Below are positions 21,869 to 33,211 of a DNA stretch of 64,000 nt, one piece after another. The position numbers and the translations under genes are program-made. The DNA is from Daucus carota subsp. sativus (Eukaryota; Streptophyta; Magnoliopsida; Apiales; Apiaceae). Positions within the stretch are counted from its first letter, which is position 1. Every line of letters starts with the position of its first letter. Where the stretch lies: contig NC_030382.2 of NCBI RefSeq assembly GCF_001625215.2, positions 34,768,610 through 34,832,609 of the forward strand, in the 5' to 3' direction. The notes beneath the pieces are model-generated. The model was not told where the DNA came from, ran no database searches, and saw only the letters and a program-made list of their open reading frames with translations.

Positions 21869-22438
21869 TAGGGGTGAGCAAAAAACCGAAATGTAACCAA
21901 AATCGAGCCAAAACTGATGAAACCCGAAGTTAACCGAACCATATATGATTGAACCAAAATTAAAACTGAAAAACTGAAAACCCGAACCGTTTATGTGGTT
22001 CGGTTTCGGTTTTGGAATATAACCGAACCATAATTAACCGAACCGAATCGTATATTAAATATAAAAATATTTTACACACACATATATAAATTTGTTCGAA
22101 TATACTAAAGTTTTTTAGGTATTTAATAGAATGTAAATTTATTAAGATTAGTAGCAGAATGATCTCAAAAAATCAATAATATATATATTGCTGAGTGAAA
22201 GTTAGTCAATTTTTGAGTGCTGCAGTTATGCATTGTTGTTCTGTTCCACTTATTCAAGTTTGGTTTTATGAGAATGATGTTACAAGTATTTTATTATACA
22301 TGAAAATTAATCCAGTTACATCTTCATATTATTACACTAGGTGTAGCATGCATTGTTAATATTGAATAATTTTAAAAACCGGGTTATGGTTGCGGTTCCG
22401 GCCTAAAATCGAGCTGAACTGAACCACGCTCACCCCTG
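21869..22438. mobile_element. hAT-like element with TAGGGGTGAGCA end
   Basis: The left end TAGGGGTGAGCA pairs with the right end GCTCACCCCTG. Subterminal blocks carry AACCGAACC/GGTTCGG words in both orientations. The flanks do not give a clean 8-bp duplication, so the insertion is older or one end is altered. Confidence 0.65.
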
Positions 22439-22450
22439 AGTACAGGGATA

Positions 22451-23424
22451 CCCCTCCGTCTCTTTTAAAAAAATTACGCATCTTAAAAAAATGTTAGTTG
22501 GATATTTAATTTTCTTGTCAATCCTTGAGAGATGCACCAGATTAAGATGAGGTTAATAGGCAAAAAAATCACTGAACTCATGACCAACTTGCAGTTGGGT
22601 CACTGAACTCAAAAAGTTTGCAAACGAATCACAGAGTTAGATTTAACTTGCAGTCAACTCACTGAACCAATAAAAAATTGCATTTAGGTCCCTGTGCCGT
22701 TAAAGTATCAGTTGACTTTAACGGAATCCGTTAAAAAAATCAAAAAAAATAAAAAAAACTCTGAAAAAAATAATAATAAATTCGATATTTAAAAAAAAAA
22801 CTGAAAACTTAAAAAAATTGGAAATTTGAAAAAGCTATAAAAAATATGGAATTTTTAAAAATATGAAAAAATTGGAAAAAAATCTAATTTTTTTTGAAAA
22901 CAATCAAAAAAATCTGGAATTCAAAAAATATACCTAAATTTTTCAACTAAAAAATTTCAGAATTTTATCCAATTTTCAAAACTTTTGAAATTTTAAAGTT
23001 TTTTCATAATTTTCAGATTTTTTTTAAAAAAAATCAATTTTTATATTTTTTTCAAAGTTTTTTATTTTTCTTGACGGAGTCCGTTAAAGTCAACTGATAC
23101 TTAACGATGCAGTGACCTAAATGCAAATTTTTATTAGTTCAGTGAGTTGACTGCAAGTTAAATCTAGTTCTGTGATCCGTTTGCAAACTTTTTGAGTTCA
23201 GTAACCCAACTGTAAGTTGGGCACGAGTTCAGTGATATTTTTGCCTATTAATCCAATTAAAATGTATTATGAGTATAAGTGTACTAGTCAAATATTGGAA
23301 TTGTGTTTTAAGAGCATTTCAAGAAAAACCATTTACTAAAACATTATTTTGAAAAGGGTTAGATAAAAGTATTTTGGAACAAATAATTTTTTTAAAAAAG
23401 ACTTAAAAATTGAGACGGAGAGAG
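22451..23424. mobile_element. Stowaway-type MITE interrupted by a long-TIR element
   Basis: CCCCTCCGTCTCTTTTAA left end and, inverted, CTCTCTCCGTCTCAATTTTT right end; TA precedes the left end, while the right flank is CA. Removing the inner insertion (22550-23255 plus 9 bp) leaves about 259 bp, matching the intact Stowaway copies in this window. Confidence 0.7.
22550..23255. mobile_element. Long-TIR (foldback/MULE-like) non-autonomous element
   Basis: Terminal inverted repeats of about 190 bp start at TTAATAGGCAAAAAAATCAC on the left; the right is its inverse with about 10-15% differences. They include the paired words CACTGAACTC, TTTGCAAAC and GTTAAAGT..CAACTGATAC. Flanks ATTAAGATG (22541-22549) and ATTAAAATG (23256-23264) are a 9-bp duplication with one mismatch, pointing to the Mutator group. 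The centre is poly-A/T-rich and non-coding. Confidence 0.75.
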
Positions 23425-23996
23425 CAGTGGACTAGTGGTGGTGGTCCAAAAATGTACAAGTTCCAATGTAGTGGTTACGCTACATGAATGAATGATGATT
23501 TCCAACATGAACCGACTCTCCCTGCTTGTTTCTTTCTGCTGCACACATTCATTCCTTAATGTTAGTATTCAATTCTACTCCATACCTTCACTGCATCATC
23601 AAATATATAGACTCATGCTGTTCAAGTGCAATCACAGGTACGAGCTTGTAAGTATTTGTAAGTGGCAACTGTATTTATCACCAACCTGAATGCTCATTCA
23701 TTAATTTGAACTTCTCACATATTTTTCACATCCAAATCGACAAGGATCATTTCACGTGCCATTAGCATTTTCACTACATTTCCATGTCTTTTTGTTAGAT
23801 CCTGCCCCTTCCTATCACGTGATCACTGTAACAGGATTCTATTTCATTTCATTTTATTCCTTAAATCTGGCAGTCTTTTCTAACACCATATTACATCCAT
23901 AATTATCACTATGTTTCTATCTTAAAGCCTAATGGTCATGAACTGCTCATGTTTATAGTTTAGGATTCCTGGGCCCATCCACAGCCCAGACCAAAT
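23425..23996. other. 3' flank of the ammonium transporter
   Basis: Holds the 3'-UTR of the minus-strand transporter and unremarkable spacer DNA. Confidence 0.45.
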
Positions 23997-26169
23997 TCAA
24001 ACTTTGGCCCTCCTTTTTGTATTAATCTCCTCCTGAGCAACCTGCCTTGATTTCTCAAACTTTTCCCCATCACCCCAAACTGCATAGGCCTCTTCTCCAT
24101 GTATGGCTTCATCTCCATATTCTAATTCCTGATCACTCAGCCTCAGCGGAACCACAAGCCCAATCAACAAACAAATTATGCTAGTAACAACAAGGTTCAG
24201 GCAAACCACAAATACTATTCCCAACAGCTGAACCCCCATTTGCCTAAACCCTGCAGAGCTCCTTCCATTCTGAATACCATAGGCAAGTCCAATGTACTTC
24301 TTCCACGAATCCGACTTCAGTGGATCGATGTTGTAGAACATTCTATTAAGCGTTGGATCCGCGAAAAATCCTGCAAGGAGGCCACCTAAGCTCCCGGCAA
24401 CAGCATGGGTGTGGAACACTGCCATTGTGTCGTCTACTTTTGTTAAGAACGATATTTTTTTGTGAAGGACCATCATTGTGTACCAGGGAATGCTTCCGGA
24501 TAGTAGTCCCATTGTAATTGCTGCCCAACCTTGTACCACTCCTGAAATTTTTGTAGCATCAAGTCAACCAAACCAAACCAAACATTATCGAGTACCTCCA
24601 CTCGTAGAATAGGTTTCAAGAAAAATTTAGGGAAATTCACAAAAATATCAATATTTTCGAAAAAAATAATCAAAATAATGTTCAAAATTGCATACGAGGT
24701 TGCAACAGTTGCAATTGAGGTCGCATATAAGATTGCACAGTAATTTAGAAGAAAAAAAATTACAACTCGTGTATTTTTGAAAAAACACAGAAATTTAAGC
24801 CTAGCCATTAAAATTAGTGCAGTGGTATACAGATAGCTGTACCTGCAGCTGGAGTAATACAAACTAAGCCAGTAATCATGCCTTGTGTGGCGCCAATCAC
24901 CGAAGGCTTTTTGAAGAACAGAATGTCCAGCATGAGCCATGTGAGCAAGCTGGTGGCAGCGCAGACGTGTGTGTTAAGGACGGCTAGAGACGCGTCAGTG
25001 CTGGCAGCATAAGGATCTCCACCGTTGAATCCGCTCCACCCCATCCAGAGCAAACCTGCTCCTGCCAGCATCAGTAGTATGTTGTTGGGAGGAAATCTCT
25101 CTCTGTCCTTGGTTGCTCTTGGCCCGACCTAAACACCACAAACAATCCTCACCTTCGTAAACTCTACACAAAAATCTAAATGAATCATTCGAATTGCTTC
25201 AACAACTGTTACAAGTTATTACTCCCTCCGTCCTGTTTTTCTTGTAAAAACTCGGAAATGCTAGGTACTTGATCCAAAATGTTTTCTCAAATTTAGTTGG
25301 TAATGTATGATTTATTCAACTCACACCAATAATAAATAGGATTACTGTATACACATCAACCACCCAATTAAAATTAGTCATCTGTCTGCCACGTCTTTTG
25401 AAACAAAATTTGGGGTACGTAGCACTACTCCCCTGCACTATTTATTTAATCATAATAAATAAACTATATGTTACCGAATTTAACATGTAATTTATCATGG
25501 ACAACGTTTTTGTGACAAGGAAACAAAAAAACGGGATTAGAAAACTGGGACGGAGGGAGTATTATTAAACGTTACCCAATAAGCTGCGGTGAAACCAGCT
25601 ACCCCGGAAGAAAGATGAATAACATAGCCACCCGAATAATCAATAATCCCCCTGGTCGACAACCAGCCTCCAAGGGACCAAATACTATACGCCCCAACTG
25701 TGTACGAAAACGTCATCCAAAGTGGCACGAAAATCATCCAGGCCACAAAATTCATCCTTCCAAGTAACGCCCCGGCTATCAAAATCAACGTTATTGCCGC
25801 GAAAACAAACTGAAAAAACACCATGGTAGCGTTCGGGAGCATCCCCGTAAACGCTGGCCCCGTCAAATACTTGGCATTGAGTGCCACATTAGGCATTCCC
25901 AGAAACGGAACCAATTGTTTGGTCCCGAATGAGAGCTGATATCCCCAGCCAACCCAACAAACCAGCACAGCCGCGAAGGCGTAAAGGGCCATGAAGGCAG
26001 AGTTGACAGCCCATTTCTTCTTGACAATGCTGCCGTACAAAATGACTAGGCCTGGAACACTCTGGATTCCCACCAGGGTTGCTGCTGTGAGTTGCCATGC
26101 ATTGTCACCTTTGTTCATCCATCCCGGGCTTGCATCACTCGGAGCCAGGTTCAACGGGAGGTGACTCAT
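23997..26169 (-). CDS. Ammonium transporter, AMT2 subfamily
   Basis: Three exons on minus: 26169-25576 (198 codons), 25128-24843 and 24541-23997, giving 474 residues, the usual AMT2 length. Introns are GT-AG; joins read AAYW|VGPR (phase 0) and PAA-G-VVQGW (phase 1). The product is an Amt/MEP/Rh family membrane protein of about 11 helices that moves ammonium across the plasma membrane. Visible marks: the family signature [17 protein letters not shown] around His185, the second twin-His at about His339 in [14 protein letters not shown], and [17 protein letters not shown]. The cytosolic tail contains [20 protein letters not shown], the AMT2 type, and lacks the AMT1 regulatory tail. The start MSHLPLNL was chosen over an upstream in-frame Met ([10 protein letters not shown]) because family members begin close to the first helix. 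Confidence 0.94.
25222..25559. mobile_element. Stowaway-type MITE in AMT2 intron 1
   Basis: CTCCCTCCGTCCTGTTTT and, inverted, CTCCCTCCGTCCCAGTTTT, flanked by TA (25220-25221, 25560-25561). At 338 bp it makes up three quarters of the 447-bp intron, and its end is 14 bp from the splice donor at 25575. Confidence 0.88.
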
Positions 26170-28464
26170 TTTAATTTTTTCCGAATCTGGTGAATATGGA
26201 ATAAGAAGGTATGAAAAGGCATGCTTATATATAGTGCAAGCAAGAGATACCAAACTGGCCTTGCTTGCAAGCTGATTGCTAGAATGATGATTTTGAGGTT
26301 AGAAAACATATAGCTGTTAAAATATGATCCTGATAAGCCTTCCTCCTAACACTTTGAGATTTTAGGAGAGTTAGTCACTTAATATGGTATCAGAGCCTAG
26401 GCTTGCCGGAGAATCAGGTTCAACGAATATGATTCTGGTAAGCCCTCCTCCCAACACCAGGTTTTAGGAGAGCCGATCACTTAGTAATAGCTGCGGTTGA
26501 TTTTTTTCTTTTAACTAGACTAATTATAGTAAGTTCTTGTGAAATGCCCATTATTCGGAAAAAAAACATATTTTTGTAAATCAAAATTAATACTGAGATA
26601 AATTATTCAATATGAACTCATGTTCCTATTTTTTTCAAGTTCTGATCAATGATTATTTGAAAATTATAATTAAGAATTATAACATCTCTAAAACGAAACA
26701 CATTTCTTAAGGAAGTTTAATCAGTAATTATAGTTTGATGTCAAAGTTAAAATAAGCACAAGTACATTTTGTGTTTAGCCTTTAAAGAGTAACAAAAATC
26801 AAGTGCCAGATAATTTTCCCTTGCCTTGGTAACATTTTTAAGGCTCCTCAGTTCTCAATGCGTTTTGTCATAGATATGACACAAATGCTGAGTGAAGAGT
26901 CTGTATTGAGGTAGATTTTTTTGGACTTACCTCTGAAAATTGTCCCTAAATGTTTGTTTTTACCAATTTTTTCGACTATATTACTCTTAAAAATTGAAAA
27001 AAATATTAATGAAGGATTGCGGACACATTCATCATATATACAACACTTTTAATAATTTGTTGGTACTATGAATCTATGTTGGTTGATCGGAGAGACCAAT
27101 GGAGTTCAAAACTGATGTTGGGGCACTACATTGGTAGTATCAGACATCATTATTGGAATCTTGCCATGGGAAATAGCTTAGATACTGTCAAGCTTCGTCT
27201 TTTTTAGTTAAGTGTTAGATTTTTCATTTTGCAATCATTGGTTAGAACCAAAATCAGAACTGAGTAAATTAATCATCCAACTGTCTGCTGAATATTTATC
27301 CAACGGCTCAGAAATAATAGGCCATGCGGTAAACCAATACCCTTATAATAAGTCAAATACCATCCTAATTCTTGAAATGTGCAGGCCTCTTTTAAATTTA
27401 CTTTTTATTGATCATCACCAATCACTACTCCTAGATTAATTAATTTATTAGTACTTATTCATTAGTATATCGTCTTTAATAGTAGTAGTGCAGTTGACAG
27501 AAAATGCTAAGCAGATTTCTGCATTTGCACATAAGTCAAACCCCATAAAAACAGCTGAAGGTCATGAATATCAAAATAGCACAAGTTGAAACCAGTCTAC
27601 ATAAGTGTTACAGCATTCACTATCCTGTGGAAAGTGCACCTATACAGAACAATTTCTGACCATATACATTTTTGACATATCCTGGAATCAAATTGTATAT
27701 CCAAAATGTTCATCAGATGCTATACCTGTGAAGAGTCTACACTTGATGTAAATGCTTCTACTCAACGGCCTCTTTTTCCCGGACCATCTCTTGCCAAGAG
27801 AAATTTAAAGAACCACACTGGACTAAATGGTGAACAACAAGAACAGAGTTAAAAACACCAACAAGGAGATATTTTCCGAGGAGGAAAGTCTTTGTGCTCC
27901 GTCTTGTGTCAATGTCAGGATCCAGTGTAACTCTAATTCCATCAACAAATCTTAGAGTACAGGAAAGAGGATATATATTACCATAAAACGATGACTAATG
28001 AAGTGACGAACTAGCAAGTTCTAGGACATCTAGCCATATGAACGAGAGAAACAGTGCACAACTAACAGGGAAGACTATATTGAAATAGAGTGACTAGCAA
28101 CAGAGTTAGAAACACCAAGATACTCTCTGAGAAGGAAAGCCTTTGTGATCTGTCTCGTGTCATTGTCAGGATTTCAATATAACTCTGACTGGATCAACAC
28201 TAAGTAAAATCCTAAGGCACGCAACAAAAGGAAATAGCAATAACCGTGAAGTGGTGACTGATGAAGTGACGAACCAGCACTCAGAATGCATCTGGAACAC
28301 AAGGAATCAAGAGATTCAGAGAAGAATTCGCATCTTCATCTTTTATGCAGAGGACCTAATGGAGAGGATAAGACAGAGACAACAAAGAAGATCAGATACG
28401 AGTGAGATTGTTATTGAGACAATGAACAAAGGACAAGACGGAATTGGTGAAAAATTCCAGCTTC
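26170..28464. other. Spacer between AMT2 promoter and heat-stress factor 3' end
   Basis: 26170-26600 is the transporter's upstream region and contains a repeated word set (TTTTAGGAGAG, AGCCTCCTCCCAACAC-like) at 26340-26470. 27200-27440 shows an open stretch without a recognisable product. The part from 27844 is a degenerate tandem repeat, listed separately. Confidence 0.4.
27844..28280. repeat. Degenerate tandem duplication, period about 257 bp
   Basis: Two diverged copies (from 27844 and 28101) share CAGAGTTA-AAACACCA, AGGAAAG-CTTTGTG, TCGTGTCA-TGTCAGGAT and TGAAGTGACGAAC. They lie just beyond the 3' end of the heat-stress factor gene. No coding potential recognised. Confidence 0.7.
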
Positions 28465-30439
28465 CTACTTTGGGCCTGAACCTAGAAAACCCATCCTATG
28501 AGCCAGCACACTGATATCTTCCCCTTCATCCTCTTCGTTTCCACTTGAACCTAATTCATCATCATATCTATCATTTAATAGCTCTTCCCAAAATTCCTCG
28601 TCAAGTACACCATCTTCATACTCAGATTTGTCAAACACCTCATGTTCTTCCTCTTTCTCACTCCATGCTCTACCAAATCCTTGAATTTCTAATGCAAGTA
28701 CGTCTAGCTCAGACACTTGAGTCCCATAAAAATCTCCGAATTCTGGAGGCTCCGTTTTGATAGGCTTTAGTACTCCTTGAGCCCTTTGGCTCGATTCTCC
28801 CAGTTCATAACCATTATGGCCTTGATCAATTGCACGCTGCCTTTTTTTAGTGACGACACCGTCAAGTTTCTTTCTTTTCTCCTTTTGCTGGACTAAATGG
28901 TTAATAAACTCAGGATTTTGTATGGCCCTTGCTAGGAAAGTCATCATATGTTGCTGTTTCTTCTCCGTCCCTTGAATCCTCTGCTCCAAGGATGAAAGGT
29001 AAGCTCTGGTAATCTGCTGCTGGTGTCTAAGTTTTGCAGCTTCCATCAGAAGAACCTGCTTGTCACGTTTCAGAGTTTCGACTTCCCCATCTATTCCAAA
29101 TTGTCCAATCTCAACACAAGGTTCAAGCATTTGTTGTTGTGGGGGCGGAGTCTGGGAAGGAGCCTTTCGTCTCCTAATATTCCTCAAAAGATGCCTCTGA
29201 CCCCTTATAAATGCTTCATTCGCAAACTCCCACAAATCTGGATCAATCTTTCTAAAACCCTGCATTAGTTAGGATCCATTTTTAAAGGTCAACAGCAGTT
29301 TGTGATTAGATAAAATAATTTCTTGTTTTTCTGTCAGAAAGCTTAAATCTTCTAAATCAAGCTTCTAGCATTCCGTTGTGAGATGGCTTCAACTTGGACA
29401 AATTAAGATCTTGAACTAAATAGGTATCAAGAAATTATGCTTGAACTTCTTGTCGACATAGCCTTTGGGGGAAAATAAAACACATAAACACGAAGAGATT
29501 ATACAGTCACAGTAATCAACAGATATCCATTAGATGTGTGATGTGCATATTATACTCAGAGTATATGAAATGAGTGAATTCAATATAATTAAAAACCATA
29601 TGCCAAAATAGATCATTGCCTTGTGGTTTCGATGCAGATTGTTACAGTGACCACTTTATCTTCTCTTGTGAAGATCATTTCCTAACAAAAAATTATTAGT
29701 CATAAATTTGTCTTGGCAGCAGCTGTATACTTCATTTGAGGAGAATAGTAGCAGCATCTTTCAACATCAACAGCCTACAAGCTTCAATTATGAAAAGAAT
29801 TGAATTATTACTAAATCCGATATCACGGAATGATGTGGAGTTCCTAAGACTCTTTAAAAAATTCAGAGCACTGTTTGCATTGGGGATTTGGTGATAACTT
29901 TTTCCGAAAACTTCAATTTATTTATAACAAGGATTCTGATTCAATAGATCTTAGCAAGCCATATCAATAGCTCAAGTAAGATACATCACCAAAGGAATAA
30001 GAATTCTGATTGAAAAAAACAGATTAAAATCACCCAATTGACAAAAGCCTAGATGAACTCCACAACCAAAGACAAAACAACTAAACATATAGATACACCA
30101 AAGAGTATCAAGATTGAAGCAAGAATCAAGAATACTCACATAAGTATTGAGCTGCCTGACAAAGCTTGAGAAGTTACTGTGCTTAAAGTATCTTGGTAGA
30201 AGTTTGGTGGAGAAAACATGAGGGTCCCAAACAGAAAAGCTGAGACCCCCTCTACTCCAAGAAACGATTTGAGCAGTGGCTGGATCATCCACCATATCAA
30301 AAGTCTTATTGAGAAAAGGGGGAGGCCCTATCTCATTCAGACCCTCCATTGGCACTGGCAGCCTCATCATCCCACCCTGATCCCCCCCTGATGAGCTGGA
30401 TCCTTCACAATCTTTCTTAACTGGGTCTGAATCATTCAT
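28465..30439 (-). CDS. Class A heat-stress transcription factor (HsfA2/A6/A7 group)
   Basis: Two exons, 30439-30140 and 29259-28465, joined in phase 0 at NTY|GFRK, the conserved intron position inside the Hsf DNA-binding domain; 364 residues. The DNA-binding domain spans about 39-132 ([33 protein letters not shown]). The heptad-repeat oligomerisation region HR-A/B is at about 160-220 with the long class A linker. A basic nuclear localisation segment (KEKRKK..KKRQR) lies at 227-242, an AHA activation motif ([10 protein letters not shown]) at about 321-330, and a C-terminal [11 protein letters not shown] stretch may act in nuclear export. It should form trimers and activate heat-responsive genes through heat shock elements. 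[14 protein letters not shown] fits A2, A6 and A7 members, so the exact type is left open. An in-frame Met 15 codons upstream would add a hydrophobic stretch unlike any Hsf and was not chosen. Confidence 0.93.
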
Positions 30440-31406
30440 GATCAAGAAGATTACAAAAAACACAAACTTTAAATCAAACTTCATAAACTTAACTCAGACC
30501 TGGACACACACAATACAAAAGATCCAAACTTTAGTAACATAAATAACAAAAAACCTTAAACATAAACATCAAGACTTTAATGAGAGAAACTTACTATCAA
30601 AATCAAGAAGATGGTTATGGCTATTCTAGTATTAACCTCAAAAGGTGAATGTTTTAAGTTGAGTGTGCTTAACTTATAAGAAGATAAGGATGTTTCTAGC
30701 CTTCCAAGAGGGGTGAGTTTTTATTAATAGAAAGTTCTTAGAAGTTATAGAAGGAAGGCTGGTATATAAAATGAAGTTTCTTCTCTAAAATAAGAAAGGA
30801 ACTTTTTGGAACTTCAATAGGAAAGGTATGGGGGAGGCATGGGAGGCTGGCAAGAATACAGTTATTTTGGTTTTCAATGTATGTTTTGTGCAATCTGATT
30901 GGTTGATGCAAATGACCCACTTGATTATTGGATCACATCTGTCTAGTACTGTAGTACACCATGGATTCACATTAGAGCTCAGATTTGTCAACTTTTTATT
31001 GGATAATTTATAATATTAATGCTGGTAAGAAATACAGTGTGTAGCAAATACTACTGCTGCTACTACAATACCAGGGTCTTCACAGTGTGAACATTTGTAA
31101 AAACTGTGAACGCTCTTACTTCTTACACTCTTGTTTAATTTACTGGAGGGAATACGTGTCTTACCTGTCAAGGAAAATGTGACACGTACCTTTCTGTAAT
31201 TTGCGACCATCGGAAAATCGAAGATTCTGAGCTCTGTATAGTGTATATTAAACATCTGCGTTAGCCCTGAAACTGTAATGAAAGTTTCTTTTACTGCAAG
31301 GATTTACTGCGGCAATATGGCAATTCTAACTAGGTTTAAAAGCAAACTACACATATTTCGGGCTAAGAGCAAGGCGACGAGTTTCCTAAATTAATGTCCT
31401 AAACTA
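30440..31406. other. Hsf promoter and spacer
   Basis: 5'-UTR and promoter of the Hsf gene (a TTATAAG string near 30670 could be its TATA element), then spacer. No other gene recognised. Confidence 0.4.
30773..30816. promoter_or_regulatory. Heat shock element-like cluster upstream of the Hsf gene
   Basis: 30773-30780 reads GAAGTTTC (GAAnnTTC), and 30799-30816 has units GAA, TTT, GAA, TCA spaced exactly 5 bp apart: GAAnnTTCnnGAAnnTTC with two changed bases. They lie 334-377 bp upstream of the ATG of the minus-strand gene. Auto- or cross-regulation by Hsfs is an inference. Confidence 0.45.
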
Positions 31407-31408
31407 TA

Positions 31409-32029
31409 CTCCCTCGGTTTTGAGATATAAAACACTGCCTTTGACCGCAGACTAAAAATGGTTATTTTTGAAATTTTCTTTTTTTATATAAAAATATATG
31501 ATTGATACTCCCTCCGTCCCTAAATATACTTTTCCTACTTTCCTTTTAAGGTAATTCAAAAAACTTTTCCCATTTCTATTTTGGGCCACTAAGCACAATA
31601 ATTTTATAAACATATTCCTTTACAACTTTGTACACATGTGAGAAAAACAAAACCAGGATACTATTATCCAACACACCTCATTAATCTCCCGATCCTTTGC
31701 ATATGTAATATTGGTTTCTGATTGGTCATTCAAAAGTACTCTTGTAATCTGATTGGTTGACACCAATAGTGGTGGATCATGAATTTAGTATAACTGTGCA
31801 AGCAGCTCTCTAATTAATGTAAAGACATGCAAGTCAAAGCTAGTTACTCAGTAATCATGTTAGTCTTAAAACCTGTGCAATTCACCTAATGAGAAAAGAA
31901 AAAAGAATCAGAGGGAGTATTATTATTCAAAAAAAAAAATTTCAAAAACAATGATTTTAAGCATGCAGTCAAAAAATTTAAAAATACGTGCAAAAAAGTC
32001 AAACGACCTCTATTTCAAAATAAAGGGAG
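31409..32029. mobile_element. Stowaway-like MITE carrying a nested Stowaway
   Basis: Left end CTCCCTCGGTTTTGAGATAT and, inverted, right end CTCCCTTTATTTTGAAATAG with TA on each side. About 209 bp without the element at 31508-31917. Non-coding. Confidence 0.7.
31508..31917. mobile_element. Nested Stowaway MITE (410 bp)
   Basis: CTCCCTCCGTCCC left, inverted right CTCCCTCTGATTC, with TA flanks (31506-31507, 31918-31919). Inserted in the element at 31409-32029. Confidence 0.75.
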
Positions 32030-32579
32030 TAATTTAACACATTTTACATAAATAAGTTCCATTTGTGTCTTAAAATACTACGACATCGAATAGGCATACC
32101 TTATATCGATTAAATCTATAAAAAAAATTCTTTTTTTCTCCAATTATAAAATATATTAATAAGATAAAATTATAAGATATATTGTTCGAGTTGATATATA
32201 AAGATCACGACTTGAATGACTAGGACACTATGCGCCTGTTTGGTTAGAGGAAGCAGAAGTTACTTCTGGCTTATGCTCTTCTTGACACTTTCGTATAAAT
32301 AAGTAAAAGCATTTTTAAGAAATTCTATTTCTTTTTCAAATATTTATTAACATATTTACTTTTCACTTCTTCACTTCTTTAATTTAAACGAGAAGCCACT
32401 TTTTTAAGTTTGTCCAAACAACATATTTATAAGATAGAACAATGTTGGACTTAGAGTCTTTTGATCGCTTAGTTAAAATTTTCATTTTTATTTTTTTCCC
32501 GAATTATAATATTGATCATATATTATTTATTCAAAAAAAATTAAAAATAATGATTTTAATTATGCGGTGAAAGGATTTA

Positions 32580-32912
32580 GGTTGTGTTCACTTGAAGTGA
32601 ATGGAATGGGGGGAGAATGGAATGAATTTTGTACTCAAAAACGGTGTTGATCAAAGAAAATGTATACAATTTTCATTCCTTCAATCATTTCATTCCTATT
32701 TTAACTAGAGTTCTATCCCACCTGTTGTGGAAGGAATGCTCATTCCATCTCTACATCATATTTCCTTACAATTTTTATCACAAAAAATTGAACTCATTCA
32801 TATTTAGTCACTATTAGCTCTTACTTTCTTCTTTCTCCATAAAATTTTTATATAATTTTTCATTCCATTCTCCCCTCATTTCATTCCATCCAACTTCCAA
32901 GTAAACAAAGCC
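32580..32912. mobile_element. Tourist-like MITE (333 bp)
   Basis: Ends GGTTGTGTTCACTTGAAG and, inverted, GGCTTTGTTTACTTGGAAG, flanked by TTA (32577-32579, 32913-32915). The interior carries inverted blocks such as GAATGGAATG/CATTCCATTC. The short frames inside are not genes. The surrounding sequence up to AGAGGGAGTA at 32960 looks like another Stowaway that this element entered. Confidence 0.8.
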
Positions 32913-32915
32913 TTA

Positions 32916-33178
32916 GAAATGTGTGTCAAAAAGTCAAACGACTTATATTTCAAAACAGAGGGAGTATGAGTTTTGTCCATTTCAAACTCATACCTAATCT
33001 TTGGTTGCAAAAAAATAATTTCAAATCTCATACCTCAAACTCCTAACATATGAGTTTTTGATATCCAAAAGGAGTGTGGGTTTGAGATTAAAATGTGAGA
33101 ATCAGTTTCATTTTTATTTTTTATTTTTATTTAAGTAATTAAATATTAGTGTTCAATACAAGGATAATCAATTATGCA

Positions 33179-33211
<33 letters not shown>

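Noticed and set aside
24473-24940. 155-codon minus-strand frame across AMT2 exon 2 and intron 2
   Set aside because: It reads in a shifted frame through exon 2, intron 2 and exon 3; the spliced transporter explains the coding signal.
28251-28514. + strand frame near the Hsf 3' end
   Set aside because: Overlaps the Hsf coding end in antisense and the degenerate tandem repeat; no recognisable protein features.
30437-30484. Upstream in-frame start for the Hsf protein
   Set aside because: The added 15 residues are hydrophobic ([14 protein letters not shown]) and unlike any Hsf N terminus; the downstream Met fits the family.
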